A stretch of DNA of 64,000 bases from Ephydatia muelleri. Its lineage: Eukaryota > Porifera > Demospongiae > Spongillida > Spongillidae. Each line of letters begins with the position of its first letter. The first letter of the stretch is position 1. The notes beneath the pieces were generated by a model. It made no database searches and was not told where the DNA came from. It saw only the letters and a program-made list of their open reading frames with translations. A program made the translations under genes and the position numbers. This document shows, in pieces, positions 21,645-34,800 of the stretch. Location: NCBI GenBank assembly GCA_013339895.1, contig JABACO010000011.1, positions 8,952,546 to 9,016,545 on the forward strand. Direction: 5' to 3'.

Positions 21645-22450
21645 CTGGGGATATTATCTTCTGAACAGCTGCAAGAGAGCCACTTGGTCCATTTTTGTTT
21701 GCACTTGTCCAGTGCATAGTGATTGCTATACAAAATGACACAAATGTGCTGAGTTATCACACCACATGTGGTGCTTGGATGATGCACTCTGACAGGCAAG
21801 TCAGCTTGGTGTAACTATTTTGTAATATCAAGGCCTCCACTTGGTTTTCATGTCACTCGAAGGAAATGCGAGTTATACAATACAGAAGACCTGTCTTTAG
21901 TTCCAGCAACAATCCAGGCATCTAGTGCTCTAAACCTAGATCAGATCCTGGGAGCATCAATTGGTGTCTTGGAGTTCTGAACCCACTTTATCACTGAAAA
22001 ACATAAGGCAGCTTTGGCACTTGTGGAAGTGGGCGTGTCATCTGGTGTGGCAGCACATGGCAGCAGAATGCACTGACTCTGAAAACAAAGTGAAGTGTAA
22101 AGAACTAGGTTGAAACTGCATTCCCCTAGCAGTGGAGGTGTATGTGGCATGGAGTCAAGAAGCCAAACAAACATTTAGTCAGTTGGTATTATGTATTGCT
22201 GACCGTAACAATGGCCTGCCTGAAGTCGAAGAAGATACAAAATCTTTATGGACGGCTTGGTTTAACCTTGGTCAGGGCAGAGCCATTCTAACAAGACCTG
22301 CTCTTCCATGCTGCATGCTAGAGGACAAGTCGAAATAGCTAACTCTGTGTGTGTAAAGAATGAGTATGTATTATCTTGATATTACTGTGTATTATGTATG
22401 TCAATATAAATGTATTGCACGATAAAAATAAAAATAAAGTTAAATAAATT
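21645..22450 (+). pseudogene. reverse transcriptase element 3' part, copy A
   Basis: Decayed counterpart of 38,256-39,730. Traces are a GDIIF...PLGPF tract near 21,655-21,700, a TCGAW region where copy B has CLNDGTLTGKSA, FHV/RKCELY-type remnants near 21,850, and a well-preserved C-terminal segment with CIPLAVEVYVAWSQEAKQ at about 22,115-22,170 ending near 22,338. An internal deletion fuses the palm-side remnant to the GVSSGVAA region near 22,022. An AT-rich tail with AATAAA copies (about 22,420-22,445) could be the element's 3' end. Confidence 0.65.
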
Positions 22451-22783
22451 CATTGTGTCATAATACTAAATAGTTAACTGAAAACCAGCACCACAGTCGA
22501 CCTTTCTGCCAGCAATGCAAGCTGGAGACAAACTTGTCAAGTCCTAGCCAGGGTGGGTTTACGTCTACTGTTTACACATATCTCTGCAGCTTATTTGAGT
22601 TGTGTTTTTGTCGCTGCATCTGATGAGTGCTTGAATGGCTGTCACCCAAATGATGCTACAAACATTTACATCGCCTGGTGAAGGTTTGCTGCCCTCACAT
22701 TTTGGTGAAAAGAATATGACTCAATGAGCACTGCCACAAAAACCTGAAGGTACTGAGCTCGCAGTGCTATTGCTTTGACAACT

Positions 22784-22865
22784 GGGGACTGGATGGTAAG
22801 GCTGGGGACTGGGAGGTAAGGTTGGGGACTGGCTGGTAAGGCTGGGGACTGGGTGGTAAGGCTGC
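22784..22865. repeat. 20-bp tandem repeat, copy A
   Basis: About four units of GGGGACTGGGTGGTAAGGCT. It marks the right limit of the duplication, and the MITE at 22,867 follows directly. Confidence 0.85.
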
Positions 22866-22866
22866 A

Positions 22867-23214
22867 AATACCAGTTCAGAGACTAGTAGCCATTCTGAAT
22901 TCTCCTCGTACGCGTACATCGTCTGTTTACACAGAAACCACCAAGTGTCACTAGTCTAAAGCACAGCGCACTGAAATGTCAGAAATTCATTTCTAAGCAT
23001 ATGGGCGCGCGAGGTGGTATAAGCTATAGTGAGGCATGTATTGAACAATAGTGATGCATTGATTAAGTGGGCAGCTTGGACTGAGCCACTTTTCTTACAT
23101 GCGTACACAAAATGTAAGTTTGCTTGTAGCTCTTGTGTCACTGTTACGATAACACTTTACTGTGTAAATAGACGAGGAGAATTCTAAACGGCTACTAGTC
23201 TGTGAACTGGTATT
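22867..23214. mobile_element. 348-bp MITE with about 70-bp TIRs
   Basis: The left end AATACCAGTTCAGAGACTAG and right end CTAGTCTGTGAACTGGTATT are inverted copies, and the similarity continues through GAATTCTCCTCG and TTTACACAG. The centre has no ORF. It lies at the right edge of duplication copy A and is absent at the matching position near 40,615. A fragment of one TIR also occurs at about 6,480. Confidence 0.8.
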
Positions 23215-23224
23215 ACAGTCTAGT

Positions 23225-23872
23225 GGTTCGTTTCTCCATAAAGCTGTCAGGCGAGTGCCTCAGTGGTATTAGCAGCTACCTATACAAAAAAAAATGGTGG
23301 GAAATTGGGACATGGAAGTTATTATCTTAACATCTCATTAAAAATCATTCTCCATATCCATTAACCCATGCATAGCAATTAATCATTTTTACATCTGATG
23401 ACAACAACTCCATAATATCCTTTATTGTTTGCAAAAGAACCAAACTTCTACATATCAAAGCTCAAGCTATCCTAAAGGTCACAGAAAAATTAATTATTCA
23501 GCAAGTCATATTATTTAAACAAGTATACAAATGTATGGCAATTTTGCTTACATCTTATGGGAGAATATTATATGAGAGTGGGACGTCAATATGAGAGGGT
23601 GAGGTATTCAATTTCATGTGGAACCAGAAGTGTTTTGTGTACTTGACTACAATAGAAGAATGAATATAATGGTAATAATAGAATTAATTCAATTCATTAA
23701 TTTAATGCACTTTGTATACATGAATTGCTATGGCTTGATCTCAAATCAAATATCTATGTTGACAATTAAGCGAAAACGATACTTGTTGGGATCATTCCAA
23801 ACATGGTCAAATATTGCATAATTACAAAGCTTGATACACGAAGTATAGAAGGCTATGTGTACTCCGTATGTG
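23225..23872 (+). repeat. dispersed repeat R1 (fullest contiguous copy)
   Basis: About 650 bp from the CATAAAGCTGTCAGGCGAG region to ACTCCGTATGTGA, then minisatellite. Other copies lie at 13,775-14,594 (part inverted) and 55,381-56,776, with a fragment at about 6,535. AT-rich and non-coding. Confidence 0.8.
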
Positions 23873-24606
23873 AGGTGGCAGTACATGAGGGTGGCAGTAC
23901 ATGAAGGTGGCAGTACATGAAGGTGGCAGTACATGAGGGTGGCAGTACATGAAGATGGCAGTACATGAAGGTGGCAGTACATGAAGGTGGCAGTACATGA
24001 GGGTGGCAGTACATGAAGGTGGCAGTACACATGAGAGTGACAGTACATGAAGGTGGCAGTACATGAGGGTGGCAGTACATGAGGGTGGCAGTACATGAAG
24101 GTGGCAGTACACATGAGAGTGACAGTACATGAAGGTGGCAGTACATGAAGGTGGCAGTACATGAAGGTGGCAGTACATGAAGGTGGCAGTACATGAAGGT
24201 GGCAGTACATGAAGGTGGAATTACATGAAGGTAGCAGTACATGAGGGTGTCAGTACATGAAGGTGTCAGTACATGAGGGTGGCAGTACATGATGGCGGCA
24301 GTACATGAGGGTGGCAGTACATGAAGGTGGCAGTACATGAAGGTGGCAGTACATGAAGGTGGCAGTACATGAAGGTGGCAGTACATGAAGGTGGCAGTAC
24401 ATGAAGGTGGCAGTACATGAAGGTGGCAGTACATGAAGGTGGCAGTACATGAAGGTGGCAGTACATGAAGGTGGCAGTACATGAGGGTGGCAGTACATGA
24501 AGGTGGCAGTACATGAGGTGGCAGTACATGAAGGTGATAGTACATGAGGGTGGCAGTACATGAAGGTGGCAGTACATGAAGGTGGCAGTACATGAAGGTG
24601 GCAGTA
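23873..24606. repeat. 16-bp minisatellite array 3
   Basis: About 45 units of GGTGGCAGTACATGAA, including a repeated variant block with GGCAGTACACATGAGAGTGA (two copies, near 24,022 and 24,103). Confidence 0.95.
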
Positions 24607-24688
24607 GCATTACTAATAAGCAATAGTCCACTTATACTTGCTCTGTACAGTAGTTAAATAACCAATGTTACATCCCTACTTTATCTAT

Positions 24689-25087
24689 TAATGTCTTGCG
24701 GTCCGGGGTTTACTCAGTTCTACAATTATGGGGTGAACCCCGAATAGTAAACACTTGAATTACTAGCAAATAAACTATCAGTGGAAGTTTACCAATTACC
24801 ATGTTAGTTTGTCTACCATTGCCTAAGAGATGTACTGCATTTCATAATACAAATATCTTTTAGTGCAACATTATATCAGCGATAACACGCGTGCGTATAT
24901 TAACTCTGGTTAGCGCAAAAATTTGATTTATCCATTCATAAAAGTTGCGTATCCTCGAATGGTAAGTGCCAATTTTGCTCTTACAATCGGTAGAGTTTTT
25001 AAATTCGAAATTGAACCTGACATCAATTATGTACGGGGTTGCCCCTAATTTTCGGGGTTAACCCCGTTACGGAACCGCAAGACATTA
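24689..25087. mobile_element. 399-bp MITE with 17-bp TIRs
   Basis: TAATGTCTTGCGGTCC at 24,689 is inverted as GGAACCGCAAGACATTA ending at 25,087. The next bases inward (GGGGT and GGGTTAACCCC) also pair weakly. Non-coding. The target duplication is unclear. It separates array 3 from the left border of duplication copy B. Confidence 0.7.
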
Positions 25088-25945
25088 GCTATCGTAGCGG
25101 AGCGATAAACTTCTACTGTATTTGTGACATTTATAGCTAAGACACATCCTTGTTTAGGTGTGGTGATTCCACTAGTATAAACAATATTTAGTGCTTTCAC
25201 TAGTATAAACACTATTTAACAATTTCACATGAATGTATATGTTGTGCACGTGATCACGACCGAGAAACTATGTACATGTACGTGCTCGCATACACTGTTC
25301 TTTGTGTTCTTCCACATCTATCCTCAGGTACGTCCAATTGGTATTAATGCTTCAAGTCGGGCATATGTGTGCTTTTTCGTTAAATGTGTCTGTTTTTCTG
25401 CTCTGCGCGACTGCACGCGGGTAGCCAGTTACAAACTCAAATCTCATTTTATTACCGAGTGGGTATAGGCCAACTTGATTTGCGTTCTTGCAAAGCTACC
25501 GTTGTTAAAAACAACTAAAAAGAAACTCCGCCTCACTGCGCATCACGCCGAGGCGAGGCTACATATTGTAGATGGTCACTATTGTACCCTCCGCTGAACC
25601 ACACTGGTACGCTATTACCTAAGCCAACAACGGAACGCCAACGTGCTCAGCGGTGCATGATGTATACCTATGTACTAGTAATCCTGGTAAACTACATAAT
25701 GTATGCATCGCAGAGATTATAATTATAATACAATCATAGTTTAGTATCTTGTAACACTTTGCAACCTGATCTGTGCTCATTGCATGCATTGAGCTAAGCT
25801 GAGTTTTATAATAATGGAAGAGTTGGTAGCTAGTATCTCTACCAAACAAATTATATTGGTGGAGATCTACGGGACCGTAACTAACACCAGATTCATCTTG
25901 GCGATGAGTGTTATGACAGCAATATTACATAACCACACACATCAG

Positions 25946-28816
25946 GCCAGAGCATCACCTGGAATGGACTAGTGGTCAGAAACAATAGCCTGGTGTCCCT
26001 CTCGGCAGTTTTGCAGAGAGTGAGTGAATCAAATGGACCACAGTATCCTCTGGTGTGCCAGGGAATTACACGTGGACAGTGGTATGAACCAAGTGGAGTC
26101 CTGTTTCCCCTAGCAACACCTGACCCTGTATCAACTCCTGGAGGTTTGGGTCAACGAAATGTGTCAGGAGGAGTAGAGCTGTATCGTGGAACTCCTCCTG
26201 TCTTTCCTCATGGTGTTCAATGTTGTACCAATACCACCATCACACTTTGTGTTGGAATGTACAGTGATCCTGCATTAGCGATTGATACTAAGCTGGCTAC
26301 ACAAAATGGTTACAACAATGCTCTCTCTGTAGGAGCCAATCGTAAGTAGAGAGGAAAGTACATCACATGTGTTATGGAAGTGTTGACTCTCTCACAGATG
26401 GTCCTAACATCACAGGAGGTGTCCAGTTTCAGCTGTTGACACCTACAAATGTTGATCCACCAGTGTTCCAGTTGACCTGCACCAGCACTAGTTCTCCTCC
26501 TACAGATGTGCTGTGGACCACTAATGGAAGTGCAGTGAGTAATACTTCCTCTCAGATAGTGACAGATCGACCAACATCTACTTACAACAACACCCTGACT
26601 GTGACTGGGAGAGCATATGGGATGTACACATGCACTGTCACCACTACCTGCTCACCAGTGTGTGGAGGGTTTACTCTCAATCCAAGGTCCATTACCTCAT
26701 ACCTCACTGTACAAGGTAAGTAGTGCCTATGAAGGGTGACTTGTACCTATAGACATGTACAGCTCCTCCTGGCTCACCCACTGGTGTCACTGCTGTGCAG
26801 TCTGGTCCCACATCTGTCAGTGTCTCTTGGACTGCACCAACCTCAGGTAGTCCAGTGACCAGATATGATATCTACTATGTGGCTAATGGAGGCCCAAGTA
26901 CAAGTGGAGGTTCAACCAATTCTACCTCTTATGTCCTAACCAACCTTCAAGATGGGGTTCAGTACAACATCTCTGTCATAGCTTTGGGCACATCTCTGCC
27001 ATCTCTAAGTGCTAATGTGACGACTTTGAGTGAGTCTCATTTTATATTTATTAAAGTTATCCATCCTTCCCTCCTATCTCACTCCACTGCAGTCCCACCC
27101 ACACCCTCACTCACCATAGCACAGGTCACCTCCACATCCATCATTGTCATGTGGTCACAGCCTGGTGGGGAGATAGGTACCACCTATACCCTCTCCTACA
27201 CCTACCAGGGACCATGTGCTGGAGCTGGAGGTGGTGGGAGTGTGTCTGTTGGCACTGCTACCCAGTACACCATCACTGGACTGCAGGAGTTCAGTGCCTA
27301 CATCCTCACCATCACTGCCTCCATTGGTGTAAGGAGCAGTCCTCCAGCTAGTGTGCTAGTCAACACCTCCTTAGCAGGTGAGTCAGATGACCTCATCACA
27401 AGATGGCTGACTCCCTTCCCTTCTTTCCCCACAGCTCCTTCTGCTCCTCCTAACAACCTCACTGAAGTGACCAAGACCTCCTCTAGCGTAACCATCAGTT
27501 GGGGGGAAGTCCCCTGTCAGGACCAGAACAGTGTGATAGTGGGGTACAGGGTTCTCTATGGAGCTGTGACCAGTGGTGTGGGAGGAACAGTAGCTAATAC
27601 CTCTGGGAGGACATTGACTGTGAATGGACTATCTCCCTATACCAACTACTCCATTGAGGTGTCAGCAGTCAACAGTGATAGAGCCATGGGACCTTACAGA
27701 TCTCCTCTCTTTGTGATGACTGACCAAAGCAGTATGTCAAGTGCTGTTACTTTGTACAAAATACAGATTTATGCATGGCACCATGCACTGGTTCTTTTTG
27801 TGCCTCCATCTTTCTCATCCTCTTCCTCACTAGCACCTGGACCAGTGACTGGACTCCAAGCCTTCAACAAGACCTTCACAACCATCACAATCACATGGAA
27901 ACCTCCTCCTGTCCCCAATGGGGTGATCATCATGTATCAGGCGACCTACTCCACCAATGGAGTAGTCAACACCTACAACACAACCACACCCCTAATGACA
28001 ATAAAAGGGCTGGATCCAAGGACCAACTATACCTTCTCTGTCACTGCTTACACCATCACAGGACCAGGGACACCACTACAAGTACCGACCAGCACTGCGG
28101 ATATACGTGAGTGATCTTCACCAGCACTTGTAGCTCTTCCACTTCTCTTGTAGGGTGTGGTTATCAAACTAGAGACTAGAGATCATCACATTGTTGCCAT
28201 AGTGATATTTATACACCTGTGTGTTCAGTCAGATAGTGACTACACACATGGGCTACAAGAGCTTTACTGCAAAGCCTCTTGCAACCTATGTACATGTACA
28301 TGTGGTACTTGTTTCTCTAATGCATGAATAGAATTATGAACATTCAGAGATAATTATCAAAAAGGCCAGGAGCACATGTGTGTGTGTCTTTATCCCACTA
28401 CAGTGTTGTGTGGTTGAGTGGCTGGTATGCTTGAAAGAATGTACTAGTTCTTCGTGTGATCACTATACATTGTCATACTCCATATGATGCCACCTTTTCT
28501 CCATTAGCCAATGTGACTGGAGTGATGGTCTCAGCCATGAACACAACATCTGTCCGAGTGTCCTGGCTGGCTGTCCAGCTCCCTCCAGATGGCATCCTTA
28601 CAGGGTACACAGTGTATTATCTTTCTCTTCCCAACACTTCAAAGAGGCAGTCGGGTGGGTACACCAATCACACCTTCCCGTCTACCTCCACCTCTGGGGA
28701 CATCAACAACCTCAATCCTAATGGTGTGTACCAGTTCAGTGTGGTTGCCCAGGTGAACATCATGGGACAGTTGTACAGTGGAGTCATCCCTTCATCAGGG
28801 AGTACCATCGCAACAG
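25946..28816 (+). other. copy B ectodomain exons: N-terminal domain, Ig-like, five FN3
   Basis: Seven exons, each starting and ending in phase 1, one domain per exon, as expected for shuffled extracellular modules. The N-terminal exon (about 132 residues, with [14 protein letters not shown] and [17 protein letters not shown]) matches no family I know. The Ig-like exon keeps a Cys pair (FQLTC and YTCTV) and a Trp (VLWTTNG). FN3 exons begin with proline-rich linkers such as APPGSPTGV and show SVSW/TISW and TNYSIEV-type core residues. Many N-glycosylation sequons (NIT, NTS, NYS) fit an extracellular position. Confidence 0.85.
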
Positions 28817-31800
28817 GTTAGGAGGTGCCTCCCATCCTGAAGTCCTTACTGTTCCCTCATGATGTAGAGGGAAGCCCCACTTCTGCTGGTGGTAGAGCTA
28901 CCATTGGAGGAGCTGTGGGGGGTGTGGTTGGAGGTGCGGTGTTGGTACTGATTGCAGCTGCAGTGGTTGTTTTCATAGTGATTCTCTTAAGGTCAGCATA
29001 TGCACACACCTGTGCTGTGTAAACATGAAACACATACCACTTAACTAAAATACGCATCTAAAACACACACATCCACAACACACATGCACATATACACACA
29101 TCCACAACACACAAGCACACACTCATAACACACACGTAACACATGCACACTCACATGCACACACATGCGCATGCACACATGTACATGCACAATATTCACC
29201 AGGCGCAAAGGTCACGACATGACAAGCTCTGTGACAAATAGATCACCGTATGAGAAGGTCAAGAAAACCACTTCCCATACTACCGAAATGGACACCATCG
29301 ATACAGGGAAAACAGAAGAGGCGCAATATGCCACCATTTCTGGAGAGCCAGCACGCCAGGGTAACACCATCACACAGCACTGGACCCTATCCCTCCCTCC
29401 CTCTCTCTCCCTTCCATGACTCTCCTCGTCCCTCCCACCCCATCCCTCCTTCCCCCTCCCACTTCCTCCACTCCTCATTCCCTCTCATACATTCTCTCAC
29501 TCTCACTCTCTTCCCCCTCCCACCTTCCTCCCCTCCTCCCTCTCATACATTCTCTCACTCCAGCTCCCTCCATTAAGGAGTTCCCCTCTGACTCTGATGT
29601 GGTGGATGGGGAGGAGGTGGTCTTCACTGTTCGTGTCACGGGATACCCAAGACCCTCCTTCACCTGGTACCGGAATGGGACCAAGATGACCACAGACCAC
29701 TCCTTCACGCTTGGGGAGGATGGAAGCCTTGTCATCCACACGGCAGAGATGGGGCATGCTGGGGTGTATGAACTGGAGGTGGCCAATGAACTGGGTGTGG
29801 ACAGACGTCGGGTGTCTCTTGGAGTGTATGGGAGTGAGATAGAGCTGCCTGGGGACTACCAGATGACCGTACCAGCAGTCTCTCTGGCCAAGTTTGGACC
29901 CTACGTCGCAAAGAGCCATGAGAAAAATAATACTGGATTCAATAACCAGTACAGGGTAAGTGTGAATGGCTATCGCCATGGAAGCAGATAACATAACTCT
30001 TTCATGTCCTTTGTCAGTCTTTGGAGTCTACTACCAAACTTCCTTCAATGGTGGCTTTAAGCAGTGAAAATAAGTCTCTTAACAGATTTGCTAACATAGT
30101 ACCATGTAAGTCTAGGATCTCATGGGGTGTTCGTTATTCTTGAGTAATTGACCACCATTTGAGCAATGCAATAATGTTTACTGAGGTGTGAACTGAGGAA
30201 TCATGCCACACCCCACTCCACTCACCCCACCCCACCCCATCCCACCCAGATGATGAGAATCTAATCCAGCTGTCTCCAATGGAGGGTCAGCAGGACTGCC
30301 AGAGAAGCTACATCAATGCATCATACATTGCTGTGAGCACATGGGTTGATGGTATGTTCTGAGAACTACAAAGATATGTTTCTTCTTACCAGGGATACTC
30401 TGAGCCAAAGAAGTTCATAGCCACCCAAGGTAACACACCTTCTTCAAGGAGTGCCTCTTACCTCGTTCATCTTCTCATCTCCAAGGTCCTCTTCCATCCA
30501 CCGTCGTGGACTTGTGGAGATTGGTGTGGCAGGAGGGTGTGTCCACCATCGTCATGGTGACCAACATCAAGGAGGATGGCAAGGTCAAATGTCAGCAGTA
30601 CTGGGCCGAGTCAGGCCATCAGAAGTATGGACCTTTCAGTGTAGCCATCACTGAGCAGAAAGACTTTGCAGACTATGTCATCAGAGTATTTGAAGTGACT
30701 GTGAGTGTAGTGACCTCACACTGAGTGTGATTTCTTGCATTTGCTTGTGCTGGAAACCTTTAATAACTTGCATGAATTATTAGGCAGTGCTGGTTATTAA
30801 TTATCATATTGATTGCTTTTCATGTGGCCTGGGCATGATGAGCAGCCCTTACTTCATGCCTCCACACACTTCCCCCACAGCTCTCAGGGTCAGCAGCAAG
30901 GAAGGTGACCCAGTTCCACTTCACTGGCTGGCCTGACCATGGGGTACCAGAGTACGCCACCTCCCTCCTGGCCTTCCATAGGAAGGTCAAGTCCCAACAT
31001 GATGGAAGCAAAGGACCTATCCTGGTACACTGCAGGTGGGTGGAGGGAGGGGGAGGAGGGAAGGTGTATGTGTGGAGGGGTGTCATGGTGTCATTTTGAC
31101 CCCACAGTGCTGGTGTGGGACGTACGGGAACTCTGATTGCAATAGACACAGTCCTGGAGCAGATAGAGAAGGAGGGGCTGGTGGACATAGCTGGTACCAT
31201 CAGGAAGATGAGACGACAGAGGATGAAGATGGTCCAGACACCTGTGAGCCTCATTCCTGTAGCCCCTCCCATCCTCACATAGCCCCTCCCACCTCCTTGG
31301 CCACAGGATCAGTACATATTCCTCCATGATGCCATTCTGGAGTCTGTGATGTGTGGGAACACACAGATACAAGTTTCCAACATCCACATATCTCTGAACA
31401 CATTTGAGACAAAGGACCCCACCTCCAATAAAACTGGACTAGAGTCACAGTTTGAGGTTTGTTTGTAACAATCCAATGATGCAAATCATTATGTTGTCTG
31501 TAACCATGCAGGTCTTGGAGCAAGTGTCCCCTGATCCTAAATCAGTACGCAGAGATGTTGCCTTGGAGGAGGCGGGGAAGAACAGAAGTATGGACTTCCT
31601 CCCACGTGAGTAGTGTAGGAGAGAGATGGGAGGAGACACTAGTAATGACTTCTCTGTCCACAGCTGACCGATATCGTGTGATCCTGAAACAAGAATATCC
31701 AGATTACATCAATGCCACCTTTGTTAATGTAAGTATTTAAAGATAGGAGTTGTCATGGTTACTACTGTTCCATCCAACATACGTAAGTACTGGTAACTAA

Positions 31801-34800
31801 ATAGTGATTGTCATGGATGCAATTGTTCCATCCTCAGGGATACAAGCAGCAGAAAGCCTTCATCATAGCTCAAGGACCTTTGAAGTCCACTTGCAGAGAC
31901 TTCTGGAAGATGGTGTGTGACAGGAAATGTGGAGCCATTGTCATGTTATCCCAGCTGGAGGAAGGAGGGAAGGTGAGTGGGTGGAGCATTAGGTGGTGCC
32001 CAGACTGCTATTAAGTTGGTGGTATGCAGGAGGTGTGTCATCAGTACTGGCCGGACCAAGACATTGAGATCTATGGAGAGTTCACCATTGAGAGTGGGGA
32101 GCAGGAGGCTCGTGATGGCTACACCATAAGGACCCTGTACCTAGCAGCTGCCAAGGTGGGTGTGACCTAGCTATGGATTGTTTGAAGTGTGGGACTGGTT
32201 TATGTGTGGTGGGCATGTGTATGGAAGTGGACCCTTTTAAAGTGACACCAAGCCAGTAGCAGTCTTTACTATACGGTATGGTCTGGGTGTGGCTAGGGCT
32301 TGACTATAGAGGGCTCGATTGCTATGTGTTGTGTAGTTCTCCATATCTGTGGGTGTTGTAGCGGCTACGGGCTACCAAGTATACGGAGAACCAGATTTAT
32401 CTGAGCTGCTAGTTAATAAAACACACACGTGATTACATACACGTGATGTACATGTGAATTTCTACAGTGGTGACCCTGAGACGTTTAACGTTTTAAATGT
32501 CGGAAGAACATGCGGTGTCGCTCAAGCTTCCAACCTTTTGGTCTTAGCAACCCGAAGTTTGGTTTGCGCAAGCAGAAGCACAATTCAACTTGCGCAAAAT
32601 CACTGCAGATGACACAAAATATTACTACGTCCTCGCCGCACTTGACCAACCTACGGCCACTCGTCTTCTAGACCTGATTAGCCACCCTCTAGCCGACGAC
32701 AAATACGAGGCGTTGAAGACCCGTCTTATCGATACTTTCGGCTCAGTGAAAGGGAACGAGCATCCCGCCTTCTTCATTTCCGCGAGTTGGGTGACACCAA
32801 GCCCTCTGTCTTAATGGACGAGATGTTGGCCCTCCTAGGAGACCATTTTCCTTGTTTCCTATTTCAACAACGTTTCCTCGAACGCCTCCCCGAAGATATA
32901 CGAGTCCAGTTGGTTGACTCAGAAGCTGACGACTACCGACACCTAGCGAAAAAGGCGGACGCTCTTTGGGCGAGCCGAGATATGAGTTTCAGCACGAACG
33001 CTATTCAACGACGCCTCTCAAGTCAAAAACTGAAAGCTAAACATCCCACTACTCCCACGGCTGACGATTTATGCTACTACCATCGCAGTTTCGGACAGGC
33101 CGCCCGCAAGTGCACCAAACCCTGTTCTTGGTCGGGAAAAGAACAGGCGATAGTGGCCATGGCGGCTAGCCATAACACGGGCCTGTTTTTCCTTTGGGAC
33201 AAAATCTCGGGACGACAGTTCCTAGTAGATACCGGAGCTGAGATCAGCGTCATTCTAGCTACAGCTTCGGACAAACGCAATACCCATGATAAACAGGGAC
33301 CATTGCTGTCAGCGGCCAATGGTACTACAATCAAAACATATGGAAGTCGTATAGTGCCCCTCCAGTTCGCGTCCAAAGGGTATCAATGGAGTTCACCATT
33401 GCGGATGTGTCTCGCACTTTATTGGGAGCAGATTTTCTACGATCAAACTCCCTTCTAGTCGACCTCAAGGGTAGACGACTTGTGGATGCAGAGACATATC
33501 ATTCCGTTCCCCTCGGAGCAACTAGGACTCCGGCACTCCATCTAAATGCTGTCACAAGCAACCAGTACAACACACTGCTGTCAAAATTCCCAGAGATAAC
33601 CATGCCTGTATTCACACAGGCAGCCATCAAACATACAGTAGAACATTTCATCTCCACAAAAGGCCCACCTGTCCATGCACGCCCCCGTCGCCTTTGCCCT
33701 GACAAACTAGTAGCAGCCAAAGCAGAATTCGCCAACATGGAAGCTATGGGTCTTATTCGACATTCATCCAGCCCATGGGCATCACCCTTGCACATGGTTC
33801 CTAAGGCATCTGGAGGCTGGCGCCCTTGTGGAGATTACAGGCGCCTTAATGACATCACCATACCTGACAAGTACCCAGTGCCACATATCCACGATTTCTC
33901 AGCACAACTTGCTGGCAAGAAAATTTTCTCAAAAATCGATCTGGTACGGGGCTATCATCAAATCCCAGTCACTGCTGAGGACATCCCAAAGACCGCCATC
34001 ATCACCCCTTTCGGCCTCTACGAATTCCTCAGGATGCCTTTCGGACTCAAAAACGCTGCACAGGCTTTTCAACGACTGATGGACACTGTTTGCCAAGGCC
34101 TGGATTTTACCTTTGTCTACATTGATGACATCCTGGTGGCTAGTGAAGATGAGGATACACACCTGGACCACCTTCATCAGCTTTTTCAACGTCTCAAAGA
34201 CTATGGTTTGGTGGTGAATGTTTCAAAATGTAAGTTTGGGGTTGAATCACTCGATTTCCTTGGCCACCACATCAATTGTGACGGGATCGTACCACTACCT
34301 GACAAGGTGTCTGTGATCACAGAATACCCACAGCCAGAAACCGTCAAAGCTTTGCAGGAATTTGTGGGGATGGTAAATTTCTACCATAGGTTCATTCTGG
34401 CTGCTGCACAGTTGATGTACCCTCTCTTTGAAGCACTTACAAGCCAGACCAAAACCTTGGTTTGGAACGATACGATGACGCAGGCTTTTGACAATATCAA
34501 GAAAGCACTCGCTAAAGCTACACTACTAGCACATCCCCGGCATGACGCACCGATTTCTCTGACCACGGATGCCTCAGATCGAGCCGTTGGTGCCGTTCTC
34601 CAACAATGGACAGACGAATCCTGGGAACCTCTAGCCTTTTTTAGCAAAAAGTTACGACCCCCAGAACAGAAATACAGTGCATTTGACTGGGAATTACTTG
34701 CTCTCTATCTGGGCATACGGCATTTCCTTGAGGGTCGGAAATTTACGGCATATACAGAAAACAAACCATTGATTTTCTGTATGTCCAAGGTATCAGAACC

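Larger units (their letters stand above)
14730..22865 (+). repeat. segmental duplication, copy A
   Basis: Colinear with 25,127-40,620. The shared left border begins GACATTTATAG(T/C)TAAGACACATCC right after a minisatellite, and the shared right border lies in the 20-bp GGGGACTGGGTGGTAAGGCT repeat. It contains the decayed phosphatase gene and its 3' flank. Against copy B it lacks a 2.16-kb block (cytoplasmic Ig plus D1), the gypsy insertion and part of the 3' RT fragment. Confidence 0.9.

Noticed and set aside
23225..23300. tRNA-like A-box (CTCAGTGGTATTAGC) at the R1 start, suggesting a SINE
   Set aside because: No B-box follows at the right distance and no cloverleaf can be drawn.
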